From contig NZ_JAYMGV010000001.1 in assembly GCF_035818475.1 (NCBI RefSeq), positions 1,488,001-1,552,000 on the forward strand: DNA of 64,000 nt. Direction: 5' to 3'. This DNA is from Cognatitamlana sp035818475 (lineage in GTDB: Bacteria; Bacteroidota; Bacteroidia; Flavobacteriales; Flavobacteriaceae). Every line of letters begins with the position of its first letter. The first letter of the stretch is position 1. Position numbers and translations under genes: made by a program. The notes below the pieces were generated by a model. That model had not been told where the DNA came from, did no database searches, and worked only from the letters and a program-made list of their open reading frames with translations. This document shows positions 1 to 10,400 of the stretch, one piece after another.

Positions 1-780
1 GCAGGAAAAGATATTGATGTTCCTGTTAAATTTGGTAGACATTATGATAATTATGATGTAACTAAACCAGAAGTTGTTCAATTTATTAAAGATGTTTTAA
101 CCGAGATATTTGAGTTGTTTCCTTCTAAAGTTATTCATATAGGTGGAGACGAAGTGAGTTATAAATCGTGGGAAGATGCAAAGCATGTTCAAAAATACAT
201 GAAAGAGCACGGTATTAAAACACCTGCCGATTTACAAATTGCTTTTACAAATGATATCTCAAAATTTATAGAAGCTAATGGCAGGCGTATGATGGGATGG
301 AATGAAATTATGGGAATTAACATTCATAAAGGTGTTGAAGAAAAAAAACATGACCAGGAAGCTGAAACAGAGTTGGCTAAAAATGTAGTTGTACATTTTT
401 GGAAAGGAAATTTAGATTTAGCAACTCAAGCAGCTGAAAAAGGTTACGGTATTGTAAATTCATTACATAGTAATACATATCTAGATTATGGGTATAAGAA
501 TATTAGTTTAGAAAAGGCTTATGGTTTTAATCCAATTCCAAAAGGCCTGGAGAAGAAATATCACAACAATATTTATGGTTTAGGTTGCCAAATGTGGAGC
601 GAATGGACACCTACAAGCAAAGATGTTGAAAGGCAAACATTTCCTAGGATTGCGGCATTTGCAGAAGTTGGATGGACAACATTAGAAAATAAAGATTATA
701 AAAGCTTTAAACAAGCTCTTAAAAAAATACAGAAGTATTGGGACACCTTAGGGATTAACTATGCAAAAGTTTTAGAATAA
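1..780 (+). CDS. GH20 beta-N-acetylhexosaminidase, C-terminal part (5' end outside window)
   Basis: The reading frame is open from base 1, so the start codon and N-terminal domain lie upstream of the window and only the last 259 codons are visible. The GH20 signature HIGGDE is present, with the catalytic Asp-Glu pair at 148-153. Further GH20 signs are a MGWNEI stretch and, near the end, the MWSEW and FAEVGW blocks that close the TIM barrel. The family removes terminal beta-GlcNAc or beta-GalNAc by substrate-assisted catalysis. The gene ends about 10 bases before another GH20 gene, so the two are probably co-transcribed. No extra C-terminal module is present, unlike its downstream neighbour. 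Location cannot be judged because the signal region is missing. Confidence 0.93.
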   Translation, partial: AGKDIDVPVKFGRHYDNYDVTKPEVVQFIKDVLTEIFELFPSKVIHIGGDEVSYKSWEDAKHVQKYMKEHGIKTPADLQIAFTNDISKFIEANGRRMMGWNEIMGINIHKGVEEKKHDQEAETELAKNVVVHFWKGNLDLATQAAEKGYGIVNSLHSNTYLDYGYKNISLEKAYGFNPIPKGLEKKYHNNIYGLGCQMWSEWTPTSKDVERQTFPRIAAFAEVGWTTLENKDYKSFKQALKKIQKYWDTLGINYAKVLE

Positions 781-790
781 TCAAAAAAAC

Positions 791-3088
791 ATGAAACATA
801 CATTTTTATGCAAACTAGCATTTTTATTGATTATTGTTAGTTGTACACAAAAAACAAAAACATTTACAGAAGCAGAGGTTTCAGTGGTTCCAAAACCTAT
901 GGAATTGGCCTTAAAGCATCAAAGTTTTGCTTTTAAATCAAGCACCATCATTTCAGTACAGGATAGCTCACAACTTAAATCGGCTCAATTTTTAATCGAT
1001 TTGTTTAATAAAGCTACTGGCTACGAATTTAAAATAGCTGAAAAAGGAGTCAAAGCACAAATAGAATTTGTTTTAGATACTGAATTAGAAGCTGAAGCTT
1101 ACCTGCTTAATATAACGCCTAATAAAATCGTTATAAAATCTCGTGAAGGTGCAGGAGCTTTTTATGGAGTACAAACACTGAGACAATTATTGCCTTCAGG
1201 AATAGAAACGTCAACAAGTAACATTAAAGAATGGATGGTGCCTTGTACTATAATCAAGGATAGTCCTAGATTCTCATGGAGAGGCATGCATATGGATTTT
1301 AGCCGACATTTTTTCAGTCTAGAAGAAGTTAAGACTTTTTTAGATTATATGGCACTCTATAAGCTTAACAAGTTTCACATGCATCTTACCGACGACCAAG
1401 GTTGGCGCATAGAAATTAAAAAATACCCGTTACTTACTGAAAAAGGAGCATGGAGAACGGAAAGTAGCCACGATAAAGAATGTAATCGTTTGGCTAAGAT
1501 TAACCCCATGTATACTATAGATAAACAACATTTTCATCAACGCGATGGTAAGAAAATGTATGGCGGGTTCTTTACTCAAGAGCAAATAAAAGATATTGTT
1601 AATTATGCTGCTAACTTGCATATAGAGGTAATCCCTGAAATAGATATGCCAGGGCATTTTAAATCGGCTATCGATAATTACCCGTTCTTATCATGTACTG
1701 GTGAATCCGGATGGGGCGATCACTTTTCACAACCTGCCTGTTTAGGAAAACAGACTTCTTATGAATTTGCTAAAGATATTTTAGCAGAAGTTGTAAATTT
1801 ATTTCCTTCAGATTACATTCATATTGGTGGAGACGAAGTAAACATTGCCTCTTGGAAAGTATGCTCTCATTGCCAAAAAGCGATAAAAGACAATAATTTA
1901 AAAGATGAGCATGAACTACAGTCCTTTTTTAATAAAAACATTGAAAAGTTCTTAAACTCTAAAGGAAAGCGTCTTTTAGGGTGGGATGAAATTGTTGAAG
2001 GCGGATTAACAAAAGACGCCACAGTCATGTGGTGGCGAAACTGGGCTCCTAAAGCACGCTATATAGCGGCCGATAATGGTTCAGACATTATTATAACACC
2101 CGATTTTGAATATTATTTCGATTTTAAGAACGAAGCAACACCTCTTGAAAAAGTATATAAATACGAACCCGTTCCCGAAGACTTTACAGAAGCTCAAACT
2201 AAACAAATACTTGGCGTACAAGCCAATTTATGGTCAGAGTACATTCCTAATTTTCAACGTCTACAATATCAGGCATTTCCTAGAATGTTAGCTTTAGCGG
2301 AATCTGGTTGGACTGGCAAAACAAATAAGGGTTACGATAATTTTTTGCAACGCATGGAGATGCAATATCAGCGTTTAGATAGTTTAAATATCACATACTA
2401 TATTCCTTCTGTAAATGGATTACCGAACAAAATTGGTTTTATAGACGAAGCAGTAATAACTTTGGAAGCTCCTTTAGAGGATATGAGTATTCATTACACA
2501 TTAGATGGAAGTACACCATCCAAAACGTCTCCTAAATATACTGGTCCCATTCACGTTAAAGAAAATGCAACCATTAAAACAATTGCATACAGAGGTAATG
2601 TATCAAGTGAAATAAAGGCTGCGACCATAGAAAAACAAATCTTTATTACAGCTTTAGACGTATCTCCCAAAATAGGTAAAATAAATAGATGGTTAGACTT
2701 AGATGCTTTTAAAATTGTAGAAGATATTAAACTTCCTAAAAACCCGAAATGGGAAGCCGTTAGTAATATAGATTTAAAAGGATTTGAAGATAAAGACCAG
2801 CTTTCTATGGTTTTTAAAGGGTACTTTTTAGCGGCAGAAGATGGTTTATATGAGTTTACAACCAAATCAGACGATGGGAGTTTACTTTATATTGGTGATA
2901 AGTTAGTTGTTGATAATGGTGGAAATCATGCAGCAATCTTAAGAGATGGTATGGTTGCATTAAAAAAGGGGTGGCACCCCATAACTATAAAATTTCATGA
3001 AGCATCAGGCGGTAGTGAGTTGAGTGTTTGGTATAAATCACCAAATAGTGAAAAACAACTTTTAAAAGATAAGGTCTTAGGGTACTAA
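791..3088 (+). CDS. GH20 beta-N-acetylhexosaminidase lipoprotein with C-terminal PA14-like module
   Basis: 765 residues. The N-terminus is a lipoprotein signal ending in IVSC, with Cys18 as the lipidated residue, so it is probably anchored in the outer membrane or periplasm. Order of parts: GH20b-like N-terminal domain (about 30-150), GH20 barrel (about 155-535) with the HIGGDE motif and catalytic Asp348-Glu349, a chitobiase-C/Fn3-like segment (about 550-610, with the YTLDGS and PSKTSPKYTGP type motifs), and a PA14-like end (about 620-760, with FTTKSDDGS and GWHPITIKFHE). PA14-like modules are often carbohydrate-binding. It should release terminal GlcNAc or GalNAc from glycans. It lies between another GH20 gene and a GH123-type gene, which points to a substrate with several amino-sugar linkages. 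Confidence 0.93.
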   Translation: MKHTFLCKLAFLLIIVSCTQKTKTFTEAEVSVVPKPMELALKHQSFAFKSSTIISVQDSSQLKSAQFLIDLFNKATGYEFKIAEKGVKAQIEFVLDTELEAEAYLLNITPNKIVIKSREGAGAFYGVQTLRQLLPSGIETSTSNIKEWMVPCTIIKDSPRFSWRGMHMDFSRHFFSLEEVKTFLDYMALYKLNKFHMHLTDDQGWRIEIKKYPLLTEKGAWRTESSHDKECNRLAKINPMYTIDKQHFHQRDGKKMYGGFFTQEQIKDIVNYAANLHIEVIPEIDMPGHFKSAIDNYPFLSCTGESGWGDHFSQPACLGKQTSYEFAKDILAEVVNLFPSDYIHIGGDEVNIASWKVCSHCQKAIKDNNLKDEHELQSFFNKNIEKFLNSKGKRLLGWDEIVEGGLTKDATVMWWRNWAPKARYIAADNGSDIIITPDFEYYFDFKNEATPLEKVYKYEPVPEDFTEAQTKQILGVQANLWSEYIPNFQRLQYQAFPRMLALAESGWTGKTNKGYDNFLQRMEMQYQRLDSLNITYYIPSVNGLPNKIGFIDEAVITLEAPLEDMSIHYTLDGSTPSKTSPKYTGPIHVKENATIKTIAYRGNVSSEIKAATIEKQIFITALDVSPKIGKINRWLDLDAFKIVEDIKLPKNPKWEAVSNIDLKGFEDKDQLSMVFKGYFLAAEDGLYEFTTKSDDGSLLYIGDKLVVDNGGNHAAILRDGMVALKKGWHPITIKFHEASGGSELSVWYKSPNSEKQLLKDKVLGY

Positions 3089-3114
3089 ATACATGATTAT
3101 TAAAATTATACAAT

Positions 3115-4884
3115 ATGAAATCTATTCTTTATATTCTTTGCTTTAGTTTAGTATTAAATTGCCAACAAAAAAAAGAGATTGTTGTTGCCCAAACATATCA
3201 AGAACCCAACGACCCCTCTCCTGATACTGATCAAAACTGGACAGAAATTACTAAGGGCATGCACGCCTCTTTGGTGTCAACAAATATTCGATTTGTAAAA
3301 AGTAAGATTCCAGAGGTCAATCAAAGCAATTCATGGAAAGGTGAAGCATGGAAGGGCGAACGCATTTCTACCCAACTCGTACTATGGTCTAACGATTCTA
3401 TCACGAACACGAGTATAGAGGTTGTCGATTTTGTTTCAAACTCAGGAAGTAAACTTCCTGCAAGCATTGCTCGAACCCACTTTGTAAAATATGTAATCAC
3501 TGATGAATTTGCGGGTGGATGTGGATACAGAAAACCAGAGGATTTTGCATCTTCTTTAGCTGCAGACGCTTTTGACCCAATAAGTTCTTATGCAGTAAAA
3601 GCAAAAGAAACAAGACCAGTTTGGATTACTATTGATGTGCCTCATAATGCTGAATCTGGTACTTATAAAAGTATTGTCTCTTTAGATATTGAAAATCAAA
3701 AGACTCAACAATTTGAATTGATACTTCATGTCTTACCTAAAGAGTTACCAAAAGCAACGGATTGGAAATTTCATTTAGACCTATGGCAAAACCCTTATGC
3801 AGTAGCGCGTTTTCATAATGTAAAGGCATGGTCTCAAGAGCATTGGGGCTTATTAAAACCGCTGATGAAACGATTGGCTAATGCAGGCCAAAAGGTAATT
3901 ACAGTGTCTTTGAATAAGCGCCCTTGGGGAGGTCAAACATTCGACCAATTTGAAGCTATGATTGATTGGAAAAAGAAAACCGATGGGTCTTGGGAATATG
4001 ATTTCACAAATTTTGATAATTGGGTGCAATTCATGATGGATCTTGGAGTTAAAAAGCAAATAAGTTGTTACTCAATGGTACCGTGGGGAAATGAATTCTA
4101 CTATTTTGATGAAGGTGAGAATAAAGAAGTGAAAATAAAAGCGCCTCCAGGAACAAAACCTTATGAAGACCTATGGGTTCCTTTTTTAACAGCATTTAAA
4201 AAACATTTAGTAGAAAAAGGCTGGAATAACATTACCAGAATTGCTATGGATGAGCGTGGCCCAAAAGAAATGAAGGCCATGTTAGAATTACTTAATGAAT
4301 ATGCACCAGAATTTGGAGTGTCTTTTGCAGATAATCATAAAAGCTACAAACTATATCCTAATGAATTAAAGGACATGTCAGTTGCTTTTGGTCATCCGGT
4401 TGACAATGAAGATCTAGTAATAAGACGTGAAAATGGCTATGTAAGCACACATTATGTATGCTGTTCCGATGGTTTTCCAAATACTTTTACGTTTTCAGCT
4501 CCAGCTGAAGGGTTTTTCATTGGTTGGTATACTATGGCTGCAGATTTTGACGGGTTTTTACGATGGGCTTATAATAGTTGGGTGGAAAATCCATTACAAG
4601 ATTCACGATTTAGAGCGTGGCCTGCCGGAGATACTTATATAGTGTATCCAGATAACCGTAGTTCTATTCGATTTGAAACTTTACGAGATGGTATTGAAGA
4701 TGCTGAAAAAATAAGAATTCTAAGAGAAGAACTAAAAACCAATAATATGTTGGATGAACTAGATTATTTGAATGGAGTTGTTGCTAAATTTAATATAACA
4801 ACAAAACCTGATGATCTAGAAGGAATGCTTAAAGATGCTAAAAATACACTGAATGTTTTGGCTAAAAAATTAACAATTGATTAA
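3115..4884 (+). CDS. GH123-type (DUF4091) beta-N-acetylgalactosaminidase lipoprotein
   Basis: 589 residues with a lipoprotein signal ending in VLNC (Cys16). The C-terminal half matches the DUF4091/GH123 pattern: an adjacent Asp379-Glu380 pair in the AMDERGP stretch, the WYTMAADFDGFLRWAYNSW region, and the WPAGDTYIVYP block followed by SSIRFETLRDGIEDAE. In characterised GH123 enzymes a neighbouring Asp-Glu pair performs substrate-assisted hydrolysis of terminal beta-GalNAc, for example in glycosphingolipids. An N-terminal beta-sandwich occupies roughly residues 60-230. It starts 26 bases after the GH20-PA14 gene, so it probably belongs to the same transcript. Some DUF4091 proteins have no known substrate, so the activity is inferred from the pair and the context. 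Confidence 0.82.
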   Translation: MKSILYILCFSLVLNCQQKKEIVVAQTYQEPNDPSPDTDQNWTEITKGMHASLVSTNIRFVKSKIPEVNQSNSWKGEAWKGERISTQLVLWSNDSITNTSIEVVDFVSNSGSKLPASIARTHFVKYVITDEFAGGCGYRKPEDFASSLAADAFDPISSYAVKAKETRPVWITIDVPHNAESGTYKSIVSLDIENQKTQQFELILHVLPKELPKATDWKFHLDLWQNPYAVARFHNVKAWSQEHWGLLKPLMKRLANAGQKVITVSLNKRPWGGQTFDQFEAMIDWKKKTDGSWEYDFTNFDNWVQFMMDLGVKKQISCYSMVPWGNEFYYFDEGENKEVKIKAPPGTKPYEDLWVPFLTAFKKHLVEKGWNNITRIAMDERGPKEMKAMLELLNEYAPEFGVSFADNHKSYKLYPNELKDMSVAFGHPVDNEDLVIRRENGYVSTHYVCCSDGFPNTFTFSAPAEGFFIGWYTMAADFDGFLRWAYNSWVENPLQDSRFRAWPAGDTYIVYPDNRSSIRFETLRDGIEDAEKIRILREELKTNNMLDELDYLNGVVAKFNITTKPDDLEGMLKDAKNTLNVLAKKLTID

Positions 4885-5471
4885 TGTTAACTATAGTTTT
4901 AATACTGTTGGTTTAACTATTCTATTAATCTAAATATCGCTGAAAACGCACATTTTATTATGGAGAAACTATTATAGTTATAATTTGAAATTATATAAAT
5001 ATATTACATCTTCTGTATTTGCTTGTATCAAAGGAATTTTAAAAGTATCGTGATTCTGTGTGTTTCGCGATATTTCATAATTAACGTCCCGCCCAGACCG
5101 CAAAAATTGTAAAAGAAAAGCGCTGAGAAATTAGAGCTTTTTTGTTTTGAGGAGGTTTTTAAGGATCAAGGGCAATAGTTGTGTTTAGGTAAAAATTGTA
5201 GTTAGTCTAACGAGATATTATTCTGAATATTTTAGTTATAAGGTATCCCAAAATGAATAAGTTAAATTTAAACATGTTATTTTACTTTAATAAAAATCAA
5301 AGAATAAATTTGATAAATCTGTCCTCATGTTTAGGCTTACTTATTTAAAAATGTATCGGTGTTTTTTGATTAAGACAAACTGAAAAACATAGTGTTGATT
5401 GAATATTAATGCTTTAAGGGCTATACAACGACTTTTAATAAGTAGCATTAAAGATTTAATCAAAAAATATT
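4885..5471. other. 587-base intergenic region, no recognised gene
   Basis: This gap separates the glycosidase genes from the ECF sigma factor gene. It is AT-rich and holds only very short frames; the longest plausible ATG frame near 5253 gives 32 residues with no recognisable features. An imperfect hairpin followed by T residues lies near 5115-5144. The part just before 5472 must hold the promoter of the sigma factor gene, but I could not identify a convincing TAnnTTTG element there. Confidence 0.5.
5115..5144 (+). terminator. possible weak terminator downstream of the glycosidase operon
   Basis: An AAAAGC arm and a GCTTTT arm with a further imperfect pairing (GCT against AGA) enclose a short loop and run into a TTTTTTG tract. 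It is imperfect and lies about 230 bases after the GH123 stop codon, so the call is tentative. Confidence 0.3.
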
Positions 5472-6059
5472 ATGTTTGCAGGAGTAAAAGTGAACAGATT
5501 GAGTGATGATTATCAAATACTACCCTCCACTAATTTAAGGAGTGTTTTTAAAACATATTATAAAGCGCTGACTTCTTATGCTCATAATTATATTGACTCA
5601 AGTAGCGAATGCCAAGATATTGTACAAGAGGTTTTTATTTCGATCTGGGAGAAAAAGACAACATTCTCTAACGAAGTTAGTTTAAAAGTGTATCTCTACA
5701 AATCTGTAAGAAACAAATGTTATGATAGCATTAAGCACAAAAAAGTAAAAGAAACCTATGCAAAAAGAGTTCTGCAAGAGCTTAAAGATGACAATATTTT
5801 TGTAAAACACGTACTGGAAGAAGAAATGACATTAAAGCTTTATAAAGCAATTGAAACGCTTCCTAAAAGAAAAAAAGAAATTATTAAGTTAAGTCTTGGT
5901 AATTTAAATAATAAAGATATTGCTGATAGATTAAATATTAAACTTCAAACAGTAAAAACGCTTAAATCTCAGGCATATAAAGCTCTTCGGAAACTTTTTA
6001 ACGAAAAAGCCCCCATAATAAACTGCCTTATATTTATAGCTGAAAACATAAAATTTTAA
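5472..6059 (+). CDS. ECF-subfamily RNA polymerase sigma factor
   Basis: 195 residues. Region 2 is visible near residues 25-90 (a YAHNYIDSS stretch, then CQDIVQEVFISIWEK). Region 4 is at about 125-180 (LPKRKKEIIKLSL, then a helix-turn-helix with NNKDIADRLNI and VKTLKSQAYKALRKL). It is followed 69 bases later by a FecR-type anti-sigma factor and then a SusC with an STN domain. That is the standard Bacteroidota trans-envelope switch, in which substrate binding at SusC releases the sigma factor. It therefore probably controls the SusC/SusD genes downstream and perhaps the glycosidase genes upstream. Confidence 0.93.
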   Translation: MFAGVKVNRLSDDYQILPSTNLRSVFKTYYKALTSYAHNYIDSSSECQDIVQEVFISIWEKKTTFSNEVSLKVYLYKSVRNKCYDSIKHKKVKETYAKRVLQELKDDNIFVKHVLEEEMTLKLYKAIETLPKRKKEIIKLSLGNLNNKDIADRLNIKLQTVKTLKSQAYKALRKLFNEKAPIINCLIFIAENIKF

Positions 6060-6128
6060 AAAAAAATACGTTCTAAATAGTACTCTTTTAAATCTTAGTC
6101 GTTCTTAAATACATAAACTACTTTATTG

Positions 6129-7286
6129 ATGAACGATATATTTGAAGTTGCTAAGTTACTTGTCAAGAAAAAAATGAAGGCTTTGACAAGTCATGAGAAG
6201 CAAAGCTTGAAGAAGTTAGAAGAGAAATTTCCATTTGCCAAAAAAATAAGTTATGGCAAAATTTTAAATAAAATAAGTTATTATGATACTCTTAGTAATA
6301 AAAAGGGTTGGAAATCAATAAAGGCCAAACAATCTGAATCTAGTCGTTCAGCTTCCATTTCCTTAGTAACTAAGAGTTGGTTAAAATATGCGGCCATAAT
6401 TATAGTACTGCTTGGACTTGGAAGTTTTATATATACCATTTCTATTAATTCTTCTTTTTTCAATAATCAAATATCAAATGATCTTCCGAAAGTTGTATTG
6501 AAATTGGAAAATGGGTCTTTTGAGGAAATAGATACCAACAAAAAACGAAAAATCTTAGACGCCCAGGGCAAAATTATCGGTACCCAAAAAGGTGAAAAAT
6601 TAATTTACGGAGAAACAATTGGAAAGGATAATGGTGTGTTGATTTACAATGAACTGATTGTTCCTAACGGAAGGAAGATGGAATTATTGCTTTCTGATGG
6701 AACCTATATATACGTTAATTCAGGCAGTACTATTAAGTATCCCGTTAGATTTATAGATGGCCAGGAACGCCAAATTTTTTTAAAGGGAGAAGCCTTTTTC
6801 GATGTGGCAAAAGACACGACTCATTCTTTTATAGTAAATGCGAAAGATATAGATGTTCAGGTTTTAGGTACAAAATTTAATATGTCCGCTTATGAGGACG
6901 ATGATCTTATTAATACGGTTCTGGTAGAAGGTTCAGTTAATGTGAATTCAATAGCCAACAAAGCACTTTTATCAAAGTTAGAACCAGGATATATGGCTTC
7001 TTGGAATAAAGATAAGGAAACCTTAAACATTGAGTCGGTTAATACAGAGATTCATACAAGTTGGATAGACGGCAAACTTATTTTTGAAGATGTGCCCTTT
7101 AAAGAAATTACTAAAAAACTAGAAAGACATTACAACGTCATTATTAATTATGATAATAAAGAACTCGAATCTGAAAGATTTGATGCTAAGTTTGATATTG
7201 AAACCATAGAAGAAGTATTTGAAACCTTCGCTAAAAAGGACTCTTTACAATTTACCATTGAGGATAACCTGATAACTATTTATTAA
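6129..7286 (+). CDS. FecR-family anti-sigma factor
   Basis: 385 residues from the ATG at 6129; a TTG sits directly in front of it but the ATG is the better start. A cytoplasmic N-terminal segment of about 80 residues should bind the sigma factor. One membrane helix follows (WLKYAAIIIVLLGLGSFIY). The periplasmic part holds the FecR domain (about 175-270, with NGRKMELLLSDGT, VNSGS and FFDVAKD) and a C-terminal DUF4974-like domain (about 315-385, with FEDVPFKEITKKLERHY), which contacts the STN domain of the receptor. It lies between the ECF sigma factor and the STN-SusC, so the three form one regulatory cascade. Confidence 0.93.
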   Translation: MNDIFEVAKLLVKKKMKALTSHEKQSLKKLEEKFPFAKKISYGKILNKISYYDTLSNKKGWKSIKAKQSESSRSASISLVTKSWLKYAAIIIVLLGLGSFIYTISINSSFFNNQISNDLPKVVLKLENGSFEEIDTNKKRKILDAQGKIIGTQKGEKLIYGETIGKDNGVLIYNELIVPNGRKMELLLSDGTYIYVNSGSTIKYPVRFIDGQERQIFLKGEAFFDVAKDTTHSFIVNAKDIDVQVLGTKFNMSAYEDDDLINTVLVEGSVNVNSIANKALLSKLEPGYMASWNKDKETLNIESVNTEIHTSWIDGKLIFEDVPFKEITKKLERHYNVIINYDNKELESERFDAKFDIETIEEVFETFAKKDSLQFTIEDNLITIY

Positions 7287-7356
7287 ATAACCCTTTAAAC
7301 TTTTAAAATGCCTATGATATAAACTATACTAAAAACAAAGATCTATTTATTAGAAA

Positions 7357-7386
7357 AATCGGAAAATGCGGCTACATTTCCCGATT
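7357..7386 (+). other. hairpin in the leader of the STN-SusC gene
   Basis: Two 12-base arms (AATCGGAAAATG and CATTTCCCGATT) pair except for one position, with a 6-base loop. The structure lies between the FecR stop codon and the SusC start and is not followed by a T tract. It may be an mRNA structure or processing site that separates SusC expression from the regulator genes. No function is shown. Confidence 0.35.
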
Positions 7387-7439
7387 GGAATAAAAATGAT
7401 TTAATACAAAATTAAACCAAATAATATCGCATTAAATAT

Positions 7440-10400
7440 ATGAAAAAAATAACCAACCCATGGGTCACGTTTGACTACAAATTTAAATTTGACTTAAAAA
7501 TGAAACTAACTACACTTTTCTTAATGGTTTCTCTTTGTTATGTAAACGCAAATTCCTATTCTCAAAATGCTAGGATTACACTTAATCTTCAAGGTGTTAG
7601 CGTAAACCAAGTGTTAGATAATATTGAATCACTTTCAGAATTTAAATTCTTGTTTAAAAGAAAGGAAATAGATGTTAAAAGAATAGTATCAATTAAAGTT
7701 AAAAAACAACCTATTTCATCTATTCTGAAAAATTTATTTGAGGGTGAACAGGTAGATTATAAAGTGTTTAACAAACAGATTATACTAAACCAAGCTTCTA
7801 ATATACCGAATGCTGGATATAAAACTGTAAAAAAAGATCAGCAACCAAGTGTTACAGGTAGTGTTACAGACCAAAATGGGCAGCCATTACCAGGTGCTAC
7901 CATACAGGTTAAAGGCACACGCATAGGAGTTGCTACAGATTTTGATGGAAAATATAGTCTGGAGCTCCCGGACAACTCAAAGTATCTTGTGTTTTCTTAT
8001 GTAGGAATGTCAACTCAAGAGATTGAGATAGGCACACAATCAGTTATCGATGTCATAATGAAAGAAGATGCCAGTACCTTAAATGAAGTAGTAGTTACCG
8101 CTTTAGGTTTAAAAAGGCAAAGTAGAGAATTAGGATATGCTACTCAAGGAGTAAGCGGAGAGTCTCTTGTACAAGCTTCTTCTCCAGACATTATTACAGC
8201 TCTAAGTGGTCAAATTGCAGGTGTAAATATTTCTGTGCCAGATGGTGTTGAAGGCTCTAGCTCCAGAATAATAATTAGAGGAAATAATAGTATTAAGGGA
8301 GATAATCAGCCCCTTATTATTATTGACGGTGTACAACAATCTAACGACTTTATTGAGCGCGATAATTTTTCTGGATATACAGATTGGGGAACAGCATTGA
8401 ATAATGTAAATTCATTCGATATAGAGAATCTGGAAGTGCTTAAAGGTCCAGCAGCAGCAGCTTTGTATGGAGCAAGGGGCTCAAATGGTGTTGTGCTTAT
8501 TACAACAAAAAAAGGAAGTAAAAGAGAGGGGCTAGGAATTAATTACTCCACACGTTTCAGAATTACTAGTGCAACCAGATACAGAGATATTCAAAATGTT
8601 TTCGGTTCAGGAGGCCCTATTACACCTAATGATAGTGCTAACCCGTCACTTCCTGTTAACGGCGATGGAGAATTTATTTTACCCGGGGTTTGGGGGACAA
8701 CTTCACCTCAGCACTCAGGTGGTTTAGGTCTTGGAGGCAGAGCTACTTGGGCAGACTTTAGTTGGTATGCTTCTGGAGTGTCTTGGGGACCCAGAATGGA
8801 AGGCCAGTTAGTACGTTGGTGGGATGGTGAATTACGATCATTTTCGCCACAGCCCAATAACATAAAGGAATATTTTAGAACAGGAACAAATGCAGAACAC
8901 AATATATCTTTCTCAGATGCAGGGAGTTTTGGATCTGTACGAGTATCCTTAACCCATCTGGACCATCAATCAGTTACACCTAATAGTGATTTTAAGCAAA
9001 ATACAATAAACATTGGGTCTGCTCTAAATATTTCTGACAGATTAAAAGCAGATGTCGCTTTAACATATTTTGATTATTCAAGGAAAAATTCTCCAATATT
9101 GGGCGATGCTAACGATAGTTGGGGAAAAGCAACATTATATTATTATCCAAGGAACTACAAGGTTTTGGATAAGGGAATTTACGAAAACGAAGATGGATCA
9201 AGAAACGACTTGGCGGGTTATGGAAATAATTATTGGGGGAATTCCCAATATTTATGGTGGAATACTTACCATGATAACCGCTATTTAGATAGAAAAAAAT
9301 TACTTGGTTCTCTTACTCTAAATTATGAAGCGACTAATTGGCTGTCTCTAATGGGAAGAATTGGTATTGAAGATACCAGAGAGAATTTTTCGAGACAAAG
9401 AGATCCAGTGGATGTTTTTGGTTTATTAGATGCAGCATATACACGATCATTAACGAACAAGTCGGTTATAAATACAGATTTTCTAGCAACTTTAAGGAAA
9501 GACAATATACTACCTAATTTTAATGCCAGTTTGTCTTTAGGAGGCGCTTCTCTTGCTATTAGTAATTATGGAATAAATGCTGCCAGAGGAGAAATAGATA
9601 AAGGTGAAGCACAAGTTGCTTATCCTTTCCAGTTTTCTTTTAATAACGTAGAAGATGGTTCTCAAATAGATGCGGAAGAGATTTTTTACGATAAAAAGAT
9701 AAATTCATTGTTCTCATTTTTGGATCTATCATATAAAGACTATTTATTCTTGCAGGTAACAGGTAGAAATGATTGGTCGTCAACCTTACCTAGCAGTAAT
9801 AATTCTTATTTTTATCCATCAGCGAATCTAAGTTTTATCGCTACAGATGCCTTTGATTTAACAAATATAAAATGGCTAAGCTTTGCTAAACTTCGTCTTG
9901 CTGTTGCTCGTACAGCAATAGATACAGACCCTTTTAGTACAGCTGCGATTTATGATCCTGGGAATTTTGCAGGCAATCCTACAGTATCATTACCGGACGT
10001 AATACCTCCAATTAATTTAAAACCTCAAATTTCAGATTCTTATGAAGCTGGACTTTCTTTGGGAATTGATAATAACAGGTTTAATGTTGATTTTACATAC
10101 TATAAAACAAAGTCCTTTAATCAAATATTAGAATCACCAGTTCCTATTTCAAGTGGAGCCTCATCATATATGTTTAATACAGGGGAACTAGAAAATAAAG
10201 GTGTTGAAATTCAATTTAATGGTAGAATTATAGATAATCCTAATTTTAGATGGAATATGTCCATTAATTATGCCAGGAACAAAAACTTTGTTGTAGCACT
10301 AGATGAACAAGCTGAATTTCTCGAACTTGCAAATCTATGGGGGGTTTATGGACCTTCAGTGCGGGTTAAGCCTGGAGATCAATATGGAACAATTTATGGT

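Noticed and set aside
5253..5351. 32-codon ATG frame in the gap before the sigma factor gene
   Set aside because: Too short, low complexity (Asn, Leu, Ile), no signal peptide and no terminator of its own.
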